From Poecilobothrus nobilitatus (Eukaryota; Arthropoda; Insecta; Diptera; Dolichopodidae), in assembly GCA_947095535.1 (NCBI GenBank), contig OX352774.1:266387843-266451842 (forward strand): 64,000 nucleotides of DNA, written 5' to 3'. The position numbers were made by a program, and so were the translations under genes. A model generated the notes under the pieces. That model saw nothing but the letters and a program-made list of their open reading frames with translations. It was not told the origin of the DNA and did no database searches. Shown in pieces: positions 1-12,990 of the stretch (positions are counted from its first letter, which is position 1; each line of letters starts with the position of its first letter).

Positions 1-1530
1 GTTATTTGGTTTTAAAATTATTCTATTATGTAAGTAATTATTATATTAGTTTATATTTTAACTTTATAATGTTACTTATAAGTATTTAAATAAAGAAAAT
101 TGTACTAAATCATAGTCATGCAGTATACAAATTATTGTATGATACAAAGTTAATTTGAACCTGACGCCTTATAAACAATAATTAACTAATAAGTATATTA
201 GTAAAACGATAGTACACTTAATTGGTACATGATTACAATAATTGGTCCAATTAATACAATTTCAACAAAGTAATGAAAGAATAGAAACTATGAGTTATAC
301 GAACCAAGTTAAGCAATTATGTTTTTTGTATTTTCGTTTGGACATTCATTGTTTTAAATTCACTAGTGCTAATTCTGCATTATAATCCCATCTTTTTAGA
401 TTAGTCTACCTTAACGAATTCTTTAAAAACTTTGTTACAATCATTTTTTGTCTGACTTTGATTTAAGATCAATTTAAATTAGGTTCCTAAAAATTTTTCT
501 TCGGTTTGAATTTTATTGATTTGCCTTAAATATATAGAATTTTATTGAAGCATTTGTCGATGGATAACATGATATGTATTACATATTATAAAACCCATAG
601 ACAGATTTAATTTTTCGTAAATTATATACCTACTTAGAGAAGTACTTTTCAGTAGAAAAAGAAAAAAAAAATCTAAGAACTATTTTAAGTGCTCTATTTT
701 GCAAATTAATTAAATTATTGTAACAAATGCATATTTTTAAAAAGCTACTTATTTATCTTAGTAAGTATTTTGCCTTTTTTATGTTTAACTTAAGAATTAG
801 TTATCTCTCAAAAACATTGTTTTATTAATTAGGTATTTACATAAGTAAGTACTTAAGTACATTATAAATTGTTATCTTCTATTTTTTATCGAATTAAAAT
901 GTAAGTACTTATACTTACTCTAAATTTAATCTATAATCTTACTGATGGAAAAAGAAGTCTACAATACCAATAATTATAAATTTGATCAAAAGAAATAAAA
1001 TAATCGTGTATAAATTTAACATTTTTTTAAATTTAAGTAAATTAATTATGGTAAATAAGTAAATTATTTTTAATTAACATTTTTAATTTATTTTTTTTTT
1101 GGTTTTATTATTTTGTTTTAATTTCAAAGTAAGGTCTTAATTATATAAACTTAATGCTAAAAATAAATTATATTAATTGACACTATACTTATAATTGATT
1201 CTTCCATAACAATCAATTATTTTTAAAAATAACTTTACTTTAAATAAATTGTACTATAAGTAAGTACTTATTCTGAAATTTAAGATATTTTCTTTTAGTT
1301 TTTAAAATAAATTTTTCGTGTGGTTCCGACGCTATCACATTTTCAACTTGTTTGTTTTTTTTTATAGCTCATATTTTTTTTTTATATTATATCATCCAGA
1401 TATAAATATCTGTCGATATTTTTAGGACCCTTTTGCCTTTAACATGTGGGCCATCTCTGTACAATTATTCAATTATAATTAAGTATATTTAATATTTTTT
1501 GCTTACATTATTTTATTATATTATTTTTAA
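1..1530. other. AT-rich noncoding stretch
   Basis: No open frame of useful length and no recognisable element. It consists of short A and T runs and frequent AAGTAAGTA/AAGTACTTA words (for example near 840-860 and 1257-1272). Confidence 0.7.
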
Positions 1531-1531
1531 C

Positions 1532-1600
1532 CTGACCGGGGTTTGAACCTGAGATCTTTCGCCTGAAAGATCGGTGACTTACTCACTGCACAGTTCATAA
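1532..1600 (-). repeat. tRNA-derived relic (possible old SINE head)
   Basis: Read on the minus strand, this has a tRNA-like order: an A-box-like CAGTGAGTAAGTC, an anticodon-arm-like hairpin (GATCTTTC and GAAAGATC around a 4-nt loop, 1553-1572) and a B-box-like GGTTCAAACCC (1539-1550). No acceptor stem can be closed, so this is not an intact tRNA gene. The word TAAGTCACCG recurs as TAAGACACCG in the tRNA-like patch near 18.27 kb, also on the minus strand. Best read as a tRNA pseudogene or SINE head. Confidence 0.35.
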
Positions 1601-3167
1601 TAATTATTTTTAGGTTTATAAAATGATAAAACTGAAAAAAATATATTCTAAATATGTTAAAAGTCCTTATTTGTAATAGATTCATAGCAATCATATAATA
1701 AAATGAAATATTCTTTAAGTTTTTTATAATTAAGTACCTAATTACTATAAGTAAATATAAAGTTCAGCGACGGGAATTGGACAAGTACTGAACTTCATTT
1801 GTTAATATAATAATGATAAAATTTATCAGTAAAAATTAAATTTGCAGTATACTTAGTTACTTAAAGTATGAACCTAAATAAATGAAGCTGCATAACATTA
1901 ACTGAAACTTGTACCAATTTATTATTTTCTTATTGATTACTTTTTATAAATTTATAAATTAGTAATTAAAGAAAAAGTATATGTAGTTACATATTACTTC
2001 ATATTATTGTTTCAATATTTTATGCTTATGTAATACTTTTAGTTTCTTACTTTTATTAAAAAAATGGTTTTTAAAATTTATTCAATATGATTCTTTATTT
2101 AATTAAGATAGTTTCTTATTTTTTATATAATTTATTATTTATATGTATAACTAATATGTATACGTAACAACGTAACTAACTAGTTTTAAAAATTTTATTA
2201 AAAACAACGCAAGATCAATTTAATCACAACAATTTCTAGTTACTTAACCTATTCATAGTTACTTATAACATTAATACGATATTAAAAATATTTGAAATCA
2301 CCGTCGGTGATAGTGATGTTAAAATATATTCCAATATTTTTAAGATGGGAAGAGAAGCAACCTGAATTTAAGTAATAGTTACTTAAGTATATTTTTTTCA
2401 TTATAAATAAACTAAAATATGTACTTAGTGTACTTATTAGTAACATAGTTGGTTGCCTAAGCAACATTAAAAACACAAGACGCGATAAGAATATGCGCCG
2501 TCCGCTAAAAAAAAAAAGAAATAAGAAGAAAATAAAAACGAAACTTAAGTACTATAAAAAGATTAAAGAGTGTATACGTACTAAGTAAACCTAATAGAAT
2601 TTCTGTATTATTCAAATAAAAATTAGTAGTAAGAAATTATTTATTATGATATTGTCACATAACCATTTGGCATGAAAATAAAATGACATTATAATAAATA
2701 ATAAATAATTTTATGTGACTAGAATCTCAAAAAATTCAATACAAGAAAATAATAAAACATTAAATATATAATAAATTGAGTTAAATTTCAAATTGAATTA
2801 TAGAATCGTTAAGATTTATTATCTATTTTAAAAACACAGTTAGTTGTATAAAAAATCGAAAAAAAAACTAAAAAACTCAAACAATGTCAAAATTAAAATA
2901 AATGATATGAAATTGCATTAAAAGAAAAGAAACACAATAAAATATAAATCAGTTTTTAGAACAGTCAATAAAAATTGAATAGGTATAATCAAATTTTGAA
3001 ATTCTGGGCAAACTGTTAAATGTGTTATTTTATAGATTTTTTTATTGAAGAATTTTAAAACTTAAACAGTCATAATTTATAAAATTTAAAATAAATAAAA
3101 ACTTAGAATTTGCAAACAGAACCGTTTCTGTATAGTTAATGTATGGATTTAAGTTTTATGTATTTAT
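1601..3167. other. AT-rich noncoding stretch
   Basis: No supported gene. A small GC-richer patch near 2478-2506 (GACGCGAT ... GCGCCGTCCGC) stands out against the background but belongs to no element I recognise. The open frame at 2282-2476 (minus) is short, hydrophobic and unlike any family I know. Confidence 0.6.
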
Positions 3168-3852
3168 TTGTTATCAGATCTCATAAAAATGTAAAATGTT
3201 TTTTTTGTGTTAGATAAGTATGCTACTTAATATCACTTTCGTTTTCGACCAAAGAATAGGCTAAGGAACCGTTAGTATTATTGGACAAGGGAATACTATA
3301 TTAAGGAATAAAATATACTTAAAAATTTATTTACGTATTTATATAGCAATATGTTAAAGGAATATGTTGATGTTTTTCTTAAATTTTTTTAAGTTAGAAC
3401 TAAATATGCTGAATTATGTATGATATCTAGAAATTTAAACTACGTATACGGATGGGAAGCTGAGGTTTTTCTTGTTTCTCTTTAAAAAAAACTATGAGTT
3501 AAGGCATCAAACGTTAACAGTGTCTTCGGTTCGATTTAGTGTTCAATTTTATTGATGTTTAATTTTTTTATTATTCTACAACATATTTATAGTTTTCGTT
3601 TTAAAATTTTTTTAAAGGCTTGCTTTAGTACTATGAACTGCTTATCCTAAACTAGCTTAAACTTCGCAATTCGATAAAATCAAACCTAAAAAATGCTATA
3701 TTTTTTATAAGCAAAACATTTATTCAGTTAAGATAATTTTAAGAAAATAATTTTGTCGTCTAACCTTTATGTTTATGTAATGCCGGTCTAATGCATAAGT
3801 AAGTATATGTTAGTTTATAAAATTTATAAAATTTTGTGAGATCTGATAACAA
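3168..3852. mobile_element. candidate non-autonomous DNA element with 22-bp inverted ends
   Basis: TTGTTATCAGATCTCATAAA starts at 3168 and its reverse complement ends at 3852 (3831-3852), with one mismatch in 22 positions. Similarity continues loosely into the interior. The 685-bp interior has no open frame. No target-site duplication could be fixed, and each end is itself nearly palindromic around AGATCT. A pair of unrelated palindromes therefore remains possible. Superfamily unknown. Confidence 0.4.
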
Positions 3853-4621
3853 TTGATAATACTTCAAAATAGGTATTATTTTTTAATAATGTTATGTAAC
3901 GTAAATCATAATAGTTAAGTACTTACCAATTCTCTTCATAACTATAAACAAAAAAAAAATATGCAATTTTAGATGAAATCTAAGATTCATACATGTAACA
4001 TTCAATTTTAAACAAATTCTAATTTTGAAAAATGGAAGAGGGTCAAAAACATTTAACTATAAAGTTAAATATTAGTTATTTGTATAGATACATATAGGTA
4101 TATTTAATATCAATTAGAATCATTCATCATTAGAAAAATTAAAAAAATTCTATTTATTCAGGTGTCAAAATGTTTCTTCATGAACAGAATTTAACTGTAT
4201 AATTAAAAACAAATATTAAAAAAAATAATAAGTAAACCTGAAAAATTTGAGGTTATAAAATCAAAAATTAGAAGTAAAGTAGGTAGGTATAAAGGAAATT
4301 TAAATTTTACATTATTTTTATTGTAAACGAAGTCTTTTATTTGATTTTGAAGAAAAAAATTATTACAAACTTTTACAAATTTTATACTTATGTAAGTATG
4401 TATATAAAAGTAAAGTATAATAAATTAAACATAATTTGTTTGAAATTTCAATAAAATTATATTGAAGATATAGTAATAAAATAATTAAATATATAAATTT
4501 TCCTCCCTTAACTAAAAATTTGGAAATTTAATTGTGATGCTTGCATCTCAAGCTTCAAAGTTAAAAGATTTAAAGTTAAAAAATGTAATTTTATATAAGT
4601 AATTTATATAGTTATTTTATC
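3853..4621. other. AT-rich noncoding stretch
   Basis: Nothing recognisable. No open frame and no repeat beyond short AT words. Confidence 0.65.
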
Positions 4622-4623
4622 TA

Positions 4624-5754
4624 AGGTAAAAGTGGGTATAGTGGCGATATAATTTTTTAACAAGCTTTTGATAGTTTCTCAAACATAAAGTATTTATTAT
4701 TTTCAAGTTTATATTTTTTTAATAATAGATTTTTTTAATTCATATTAGTTATTAATTTAATTTTAAAGTTTACTATCCGATGATGGTTTTGTAGATATAG
4801 AAAAAAAACTCTGTTTGTTTAGTGGCTATACAAAATGAGGGTTTAGTGCAGACATTATTAAGTAGTAATAATGCATACGTAAAAGAAGCGTTTAGTGCAG
4901 ATGTAATGATTTCAATTGAAAAATATTTATTAGAAAAATGAAAAATAATATTTAAAATATTTTTATATAACATAAAAAATATTAATAGTTGTATTTCAAT
5001 TTAATAAAAAAAAGTAATTCATATACTTATAAGAAAATAAAGAAAAATAAAATAGTTAACAAAACATAAACATTTATAAAATTAAATATAAAATATTATA
5101 GAAAAAAATTAGGATCTAAATACTATCGTATTCTTCTTAAATTCTATGCATGCATTGTGGAGATAACATAAGCATGAATTGTGCAGATAATATTATTGCA
5201 TCATTATTCATAATTTTATTGCTTATTACTTATTAGGAGCCTTCTTGTACCAAATGTGTCCATTCAATAATTTTAGAAAATTTAGAGATTTTTTTTTTAT
5301 TTTGATCTAAATTGTTAAATTATTTATTTAATTATTTAATAAAAACTAAAACTCCAAATTTCATGTTTAGTGGCGATTGTATCCACTAAACCCACTTTAA
5401 GTAATTTATGTGTTTGTGTAGATAGAAATTAAATATATTTACATTAAAATTGATTAAAATACACTTTTTTATGATTCATTTATTATAAAATTATTTAATT
5501 TCAAACGTAAAAAATTAACAAAAACTTTGGTTTGGTGAGGTCTCTTAATAATTTTCATAAGAAAACTATTGCTAAATGGCAAAATTTGAAACCTCGAACA
5601 AATAAAGACTATTTTTAAATTTATAAAAATGATGATAGAACTTAGATATTTTTTGTGTAAGTTTCTGCGTGAACATTCAACCTTTCATTTAAAAACAATT
5701 AAAAGTATAAAACATTTATACCAGCACCTCTCTCCACTGTACTCACTTTTACCT
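4624..5754. mobile_element. element A: TA-flanked non-autonomous DNA transposon with iterated internal motif
   Basis: The left end (4624-4647, AGGTAAAAGTGGGTATAGTG followed by GCGA) and the reverse complement of the right end (5731-5754, AGGTAAAAGTGAGTACAGTG followed by GAGA) match at 21 of 24 positions. Both ends are bordered by TA (4622-4623 and 5755-5756), the target duplication typical of Tc1/mariner elements. A word close to GTTTAGTGSMGAT recurs inside at 4817, 4841, 4890, 5152, 5176 and 5365, and inverted at 5381-5391. It is also part of both ends. No transposase is encoded; the open stretch at 4773-4973 (minus) merely runs through three motif copies. The element is 1131 bp long. Known: TA duplication plus TIRs defines Tc1/mariner-type insertions. 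Inferred: the iterated words may be transposase-binding sites. Confidence 0.75.
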
Positions 5755-5756
5755 TA

Positions 5757-8558
5757 TTATTTTGCTTCCTTTTTTCGTATAATATTTTACTTTTTATGTA
5801 AAAAATAATTCTGATTAATAAAAATTGTAATTTTATGTACTTATATATTTTAGGAATGCAAGATTTTTAATTAAGTGACAAAAAGAATGTTATAGAGATA
5901 TTTGATTTATAAGATAAATAAACATTGTCTATATCTAAAAAGTGTATGTAAGTTCTTTAATTATTTATAAAAAATTATAATTTTTAATCATGTAATTTCA
6001 AACATTTTTGTGAACATATACTTAAGTGATTAGTTATAAATTTTGCTTACCTAAGTAGGTAAGTAAGTATCTCTAATTTAAAATTAAATTTGAATAATGC
6101 TGAAATTATAATAGTTAGTTACAAACACAACAAAATTTAGAACAAAAATAATTTAAATATGTACTTAAATTTTAAAAATTCTTTTAAAAATTTTAAATAT
6201 TCTTGTTAACATATAATTTCTTTTTTGTGTTTTGCTGTAAGTATACATTTATTTAATTTGTATTTTTCAATTAAATTATTACAATTATAAGTATATAAGT
6301 ACCTATACTTAGATATTATTTATTACTCCAACCGCTAAGCAAAAAAATTAAATATACTTTTATGTATTTACTTACAATAAATTAAAATGTTTTTCACACG
6401 ATATTTCTTTGTATTATTTATTTTTTTTTTTTTTTCAATATTTCCTCATCAATTTAGATAATTTAAATACTTACCTTTCATATATGGTATGTTAGTACCT
6501 ACTTACTTAAATAAATTTTCGAAATTAATTTTCATTCCCTTAAATTGTAATTATCCTTACGATTACATTAAAAATGATATTGAAATGAATTAACAACAAT
6601 AAATCAACTAGATTTACATTTTAAATTTATTAAAAAAAAAAAACAAAAAAAACTTAATATATTTACATACATATAAAAAAAAAGGAGAATTATTGTTGAA
6701 AAATCACATTTCAACACACATTCAAATAAAATTTAATTCCCTTCAATAAACATTTAACGAGACATATGCAAATATAAGTTATAACAACAATAATAAAAAC
6801 AATTTAAAAAAAAAAATAATAAGGATTAAGAAATAAATGTGTAGTTATAAATACATATGAGAAAAAAAAAATATGGAAAATATGAATACAAAATGCACCA
6901 TGCTGTGGTCATATGTGTTCTTAATAACCACATAAAGGTTTTTTATTGTTTTTATTTTTTATTTTTATATTACTTTTCTTTTATTTAACATTGCATTAAA
7001 TCTAACTTTATGTCCATATTAAATTGCTCTAACCCTTCTAAAACTCAATATTTCCACAATTTTCCACACATTTATACCTGTATTCGTGTTTTTTTTTTTT
7101 TGTTTGTGAATACTATTTAAGGAACCCATCTAATCAGTCACTTTCAATTATTCTACAGAAAAAACTTATGTTTAGCTACAAAAACAAAAATAAAAATAAA
7201 GAAAATTAATAGTTATTATATACCGTTAGGAGGATCACAGTTAACTATTTGTTATGTATTACAAATAGTTTTTTATCCGACAATCAAATGATTACTCGAT
7301 AAAACACAAGAAATTATGACAAAGGAATCTACATAATACTTTTAAATAGTGTTTTGCCTAGAGTATTAGATTTTAATACTCTATTATACGTTTTATGATT
7401 AAATAATTGCTAAAAATTTCACTAATCATTGGACATACTTAAAGATACAAACTTGAAAACTTGATAATTTGTTAAGGATCTTTTAAATATTTATTAAATT
7501 AACATAAAATTGTAAAAGAATTCTTAGAAAGGTAAACATGTTTAAAGTATTAGAAACTTAACTTGTTTTAGAACTTATTCTAAGTAAGTATCTTCTATTT
7601 ATGGTAATAGAATATTTTAATTTGAATTTCTAGTAAGTATGCCGAAACTTTCAAACTTTTATTCAGTTTAAGTTGTGTAGTCTAGCTTAAAAGAACAGAC
7701 AAACTATTAGAATTTAAATATTAGAAAGTCACTTTCAAAATAAACAATAAAAGATAAAAGGAAGAACAAACTGGAACATTAAAATAAATTATAGTAAAAA
7801 CCCTACTCTACTTTTATTTTTTTTTTTACTATACAGCATTTTTTCTTTCCATACCTTTCAATTCAATATTTTACAATTTAATGTAAGTTTTACAAACGAA
7901 AAAAAAAACAACAAAACCAAATCACACATACATCCATTCATACAAATAATAAATAAAAGGTAGTTAGTATGTTTTTTTTTTTTTTTAATATAAATGCATG
8001 TATGTATGAATGTTTGTGTAGAAATCATATATTTTATATATTTTCTTTTATATCGTGCTGTGAACAAAAACATAAGTAACACTCATATTAATGTGTTTTC
8101 ATTTTAAACGTAAATCCATCTTGTTTGCATTCCTAATCCTTCGTCGTCAGTAGTACACAAAAAAAAAAAATAACAAAAAATAAGACACAAAGAAGGAATT
8201 ACAAAAAAAGGAACAGAATGTACAAATAGAGAAAAAAAAACTATACAAAATAGTTATTTAAAATTTTCTTTAGGTAGCCTATCTTCACCAACTCAAAATC
8301 AAATTTTTATCATTTACTTAGCATACATATATTAAAAAACAAAAACTCATTTAAATTGTATAAAATAATGACTTTTAAGTAATTAAGTAGTTGTTTTAAA
8401 TTATACGGTTTAATTATATCGAAATAGGCACAGCATTTCATTGATCCGAAAGAAACTCTCAAAAAAAAGTTCGAGTTCGATTTCAATTTTTTAATTCGTT
8501 ACGATACTATATAGCTTTTTAAACATTTTTTTTTTCACTCTCAGTTCTAGATGATTTG
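5757..8558. other. AT-rich noncoding stretch with A/T-run blocks
   Basis: No supported gene. The interval 6620-6900 is strongly A-rich on the plus strand, and 7800-8240 has many long A and T runs. The open frame at 7858-8082 (minus) is the complement of such runs. A short inverted pair (TGTGGT / ACCACA, about 6903-6932) is present but too small to interpret. Confidence 0.6.
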
Positions 8559-8559
8559 A

Positions 8560-8570
8560 CCGAATAATTT
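8560..8570. repeat. target-site duplication, left copy
   Basis: CCGAATAATTT at 8560-8570 is repeated exactly at 9451-9461, directly after the poly-A tail of the LINE. A preceding A could extend it to 12 bp, but this is ambiguous because the right copy follows an A-run. Confidence 0.88.
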
Positions 8571-9450
8571 TTAATATAAGTGAATCTCTTATGGAGAAAC
8601 TTAGACTTTTTGAACGCAAATGCATAAGAATATGTTTAGGTGAGGCTCGAAAACCCGAAACGCAATATCTACACTACATTTCAAATAAAAACATTTACAA
8701 TAAAGCACAGACTATTAGAATTGACAACTTCATAGTTTCTATTATAAGAAAATTCTGGAACAGAACATATTTTATCTACAACAACAAGACAATTAAAAAC
8801 TCAGCTTATTGCAATGACCTGTACATCCAACATGCTATGCAAAAAGGATTTATCTCTCCAGAAGGGTTCATTTATTTGGACCAACATAATTTTATACAAA
8901 ATGCCGAAAAAGTTCCTCTCTTCTACCACTTTGTGAGAAGGGCCACAGATATTAAAATACCATTAAATTGGGGAATATTAAATATGATACCGCAAAAATT
9001 TAACATGACATTGTCGGATAAAGACAGAAATAAAATGGAACGAAATTTTTGGTGGCTTCTATAGTAGTTTAAAAAGAAGCAGCTTGTGGATTAATTAGTT
9101 GTAAGGTAGGTTAGGGATTAGTTTTAAGTTTAATTTTAGAAGTAATGTTTAGGTTAATTTTTATCAATATCAAAAAAAAAATTATAGTTGGTTTTTTAAA
9201 TTTTCCAATTAGTATAAAATTTAAAAAAAAAAATGTATATAATTATAACTAAAATAATAAAAAATTGTTAAAAGCAAAATAAAAAATTAAAAAAAAAAAA
9301 AAAACATAATATAGAGTACTCGAATGGGGGGTAATATATTAATAAAAAATTTATTTAATTTGGTGTTATATAGATTAGTTTCCAAACATATAATAATTTT
9401 TGTAACGTTTAAGAAAAAAATAAATAAATCTATATTAAAAAAAAAAAAAA
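8571..9450 (+). mobile_element. 5'-truncated jockey-type LINE copy
   Basis: An 880-bp insertion is bounded by the exact 11-bp duplication CCGAATAATTT. It holds the last part of a LINE ORF2 (8573-9064), a ~370-bp AT-rich 3' untranslated tail containing an internal A-run, and a terminal A14 run (9437-9450). Lack of an upstream part, poly-A and target duplication are the signature of target-primed reverse transcription with 5' truncation. The exact duplication and unbroken frame make it the youngest-looking LINE copy in the window. Confidence 0.88.
8573..9064 (+). pseudogene. C-terminal fragment of LINE ORF2 (reverse-transcriptase polyprotein)
   Basis: The frame is open from the insertion junction to the stop at 9062-9064, so the ATG at 8591 is not a true start; codons before it (NISESL) continue the protein. 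The visible 5' part, with KLRLFERKCIRICLG, is the region just after the reverse transcriptase, where fly jockey-type ORF2 proteins carry a similar ERKCLRIC-like segment. The protein ends ERNFWWLL; an aromatic WW near the C-terminus recurs in such proteins (from memory of the family). The catalytic YADD box and endonuclease are absent, lost by truncation, so this copy cannot act alone. No frameshift or stop is seen in the retained ~163 codons. Exact clade is uncertain. Confidence 0.8.
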
Positions 9451-9461
9451 CCGAATAATTT
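9451..9461. repeat. target-site duplication, right copy
   Basis: CCGAATAATTT, identical to 8560-8570, abuts the poly-A tail. This fixes the 3' boundary of the LINE insertion. Confidence 0.88.
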
Positions 9462-12400
9462 CAAACTTTTTAGATGTTTTCCTTCTTACCAAGCAACTCA
9501 TAAACATATTAAACATATTAAAATCTGTTAAGCCATTTCTGCATATAGAATTTGCGTTTAAAATTTGAAAAATTTTATTTAAACTATAATTATTTTCAAT
9601 CTTTTGTTGAGAACAAAAAAAAAAACAAAAATTTTAAAGAAACTGATCATCCAATCTATTTTTGCTAGTACAATATAAAAACTAAAATGCTTTATAAGTA
9701 AATATAATTTTTTAACTGTAATTAATACCAAATTAATTATGCCATTGTAAAAAAAAAAAAAATAAGACTTTAAAAAGACATAAACAGTTGTAAGTTGATT
9801 AAATTGATTACGAAAAACTCTTCAAAACTATGAAAAAAATAATAAAAACTAAATTAAAAACATTTATGATAATGACAAATGAATCCCTTCAATATAATTT
9901 ATTTCCTGTATTAATTTTTGTTTTTACTTATCTTGTCCAAATTAAAAACTTAAAAAAACAAAAGGGTATACCTATACATACATACATATGTATTTCTATA
10001 AGAAATTATATTTGTAAATTCTTACTTAATGTTGTTAGTGCGTTTTTATTTTGTTCTTCTTCTTTTCACTATCAGCTTAACTATACACAGTTTTTCGTTA
10101 TATTTTTACTATGCATTTATAGTAACTATGTCTGATACTCTGATTATATACTTGTCGAATTATATTGTTTCGTTATTTCGTATGTGTATTTTAATTTCTA
10201 TACTATTCAAATTCTTCAATTTCTACAAATTTATAATATATTATAATATGTACGTTTATGAATTGAATTGTATGCTTATATAACTATGTACGGAATATAT
10301 GTAGATATGTACGTACATACATTTTATTCTTTATATTCAAATATAACACAAACAGTTTAAAAAAAAAAATAAAACAAAACTAAACCCAAACTTTTATTTC
10401 ATTTTCATTTTGTTTAATTTTTCTACATTTGATGATATGTGTTTATTTCGTATTTTTGTTTTCTTTTTCCTCTCCGTTTTCTATGGATTTTGTTTTTGGT
10501 ATACATATTTTGTTTCTTTCTATCCTTAACTCAATATTACAATTGAATTTTTAGTTCATTATCTTGGACAAGGTTTTGCTCTAATTAGAACTTGGTTGTA
10601 GGGTAACAATTATTTATAATGGGTATTTATTATGTACCCGTTAGTATATCCCACTATTTTACATATAAATTTACATATTTATAATATACATATGTACATG
10701 TATAAAAAAAAAACAAACAAAATATACATATATACATATGTACATATATATCTGTAAATTAGTACCTATATAAGATATTACATAGTCAGACAGTCTGTCA
10801 AATAAAAAATCAACTTAACTTATTCTATCGTTTTTCCAAATTCTTAAAAGTTTTCTTTGGTTATGGTATAGTTATTTGGTAAGTTGTACATAAATTAAAT
10901 TTAAAAAGTGTTTTTTTTTTTTTAAGTAATATGTAGTCATCTACAACAATTTATTAAAGTTTTTTTTTAGTATAACAGGATCTATAGTTACTTACAAGTT
11001 ACAATAGTATAAATGTATTTAGGCGTAGTTTATTCAAGGGGAAGTTTTTAAATAGTTTTAATTGTTAGTTACATATATGTATACCTATATCACATATCTA
11101 TATTGTATATGTATGAATCCTCGTGAAATAAACATTTTAAATCATTAATTAACCTTTTTTTGTTTTTTGGAAGTTTCCGTTTAAATAAAAAAAAAACATC
11201 ATTTAACAAAGAAAAACGTAAATATAGTTACTTGAAGTCCTGAAATAATACTTACTGCTTCACTGCTTCTTAAAGTATTTGTTGAAAGGAAAAAATTTCA
11301 ATTAATATTAACTTCACAGAAGATATTTATAAAATTGCAAATAAGAGTAGGTATAAGACTAATCGAAATTTTAAACCTTGGCAATTCAACGCTGCAAGCC
11401 TACTAAAGGTTCCAGTAGTGTTGAAAATGAAACATTCCTATAATATTTGTTATTTAATGCTGAGACAAAATTTAATTTTTTTTTGATGTATGTTGAACGG
11501 AAAAAAAAATTTAAAAAAAATTATAAAATATGTATTTAAGTATTATACCTATTGTTTAAAATTCAGAATTTTTAAAAAATTTTTCACAAATCAAAAAGTT
11601 ACATACTAACTAAAATTTGCAATTCATTATTCCGACTTTCTTCAATTTTTCTCGGTTAATGAAAATATTAAGTGTAACTGTTTGACCTATAAGTGTTAGA
11701 TACTTAATAGGTCAGATAATCAATTACAAAATTATCCACTATCAAAAAGTAATTAAAGTACTTAGCTCCAAAATAATTTAACTAACTAAGTACTTATACT
11801 CTTTATTATTGTAACTAAATTTATTTTATTGTATTGTCAGTTTGCATTAACAGCTTGTATTAATTCAAATTACTTAAATATGTGATTTTTAAACTGTTAA
11901 CTATAATTAAAATCGTTTTACTTTATTTTTATCATATAAAATGTTTTGTAAGATTTTCACTTTAGAACAATTGTGTATGGCTTGTGTATGTACATATGCT
12001 TAACATAAATTTATATATATACTATATATACATATATATAATTGTTGAGGTGCCGTCGGCTAATATATAAAATCCTCCAATTAAAATTATAAAAAAAAAG
12101 AAATTCTTTTAATTAGTTTAAAGTTTTATTATTTTATTTATGTAATTAATTTTTATTAACATGGTTGTTTGTTTTTTATTACATCCAAAAGATTCTTTAA
12201 TTTTATTGTTGCCAGTTTTTTTTTTTCGTTAATTTTTCTTGCATTAAATAAGTCGGTATTGATTAAATTTATAAAAACGTTGTTTAAATTATTTTGACTT
12301 GATGATAAATAATATTATGATGATGACGATAATGAATTCGTAATAGAAATAATCATTTAATCGTTTAAATAAAGAATAATAACTATCATTTAAGTAATAA

Positions 12401-12990
12401 AATTTTTTATTACTGTTAATTAATGATTGCAGATTTATTTGTTATTTACTCTGATACTTAGTACAAATTATTTTATTTTAAATATAATATTGAATAAGTA
12501 AGTATATATATATACATATTCCATTATATATATTGACCTTATATTCCTTCAATTGATAGGGAAAACTGATTTTAGTTATGACACCTTTTTTAAATAAATG
12601 AAGTTAATTTTTTTTTTGTTTTTTGATAATTTAAAGACACATAAGCAAGTAGTCGTAAAAGCGTAAGTTTAGTTTATTTATTAACTAAGTATTTGAGATT
12701 AATTTTCAGATTTATTTTTTAAGTATAATTTTTTATTTAACTCAAATTTTTATTTCTTTTAATGAGCGGTAACCTAATAGATAAATGAAGTATTACAAGT
12801 TCTATTTCCGTCGGTACATCATTTAAAGAAGAAGGAAAATATTTACTTATTGTACATTTAATAAATATTAAATATGCTATATAATTATTAATTAACTATA
12901 ATTAATAATTATTAGTTGAACCATGCTTATTACATATATATAAATTATAACAATTTCAAAATTCAATATTTAAAATTTAAAATTTTATAC
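9462..12990. other. AT-rich noncoding stretch
   Basis: No supported gene. The interval contains many ATACATATGTAC-type palindromic words (for example 10685-10750 and 10285-10325) and short T runs. Two overlapping open frames at 9830-10283 encode hydrophobic, F/I/Y-rich peptides as expected from AT-rich noise. A small patch at 12045-12062 (GAGGTGCCGTCGGC) is GC-richer but unassigned. Confidence 0.6.

Noticed and set aside
4773..4973. 66-codon minus-strand open frame inside element A
   Set aside because: It is explained by the motif copies of the element and has no similarity to a transposase.
7858..8082. 74-codon minus-strand open frame
   Set aside because: Dominated by poly-A/T runs (KKKKK and FFFF segments); no domain.
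9830..10283. two overlapping plus-strand open frames of 101 and 84 codons
   Set aside because: Overlapping hydrophobic peptides in different frames, low complexity, no domain; typical of AT-rich DNA.
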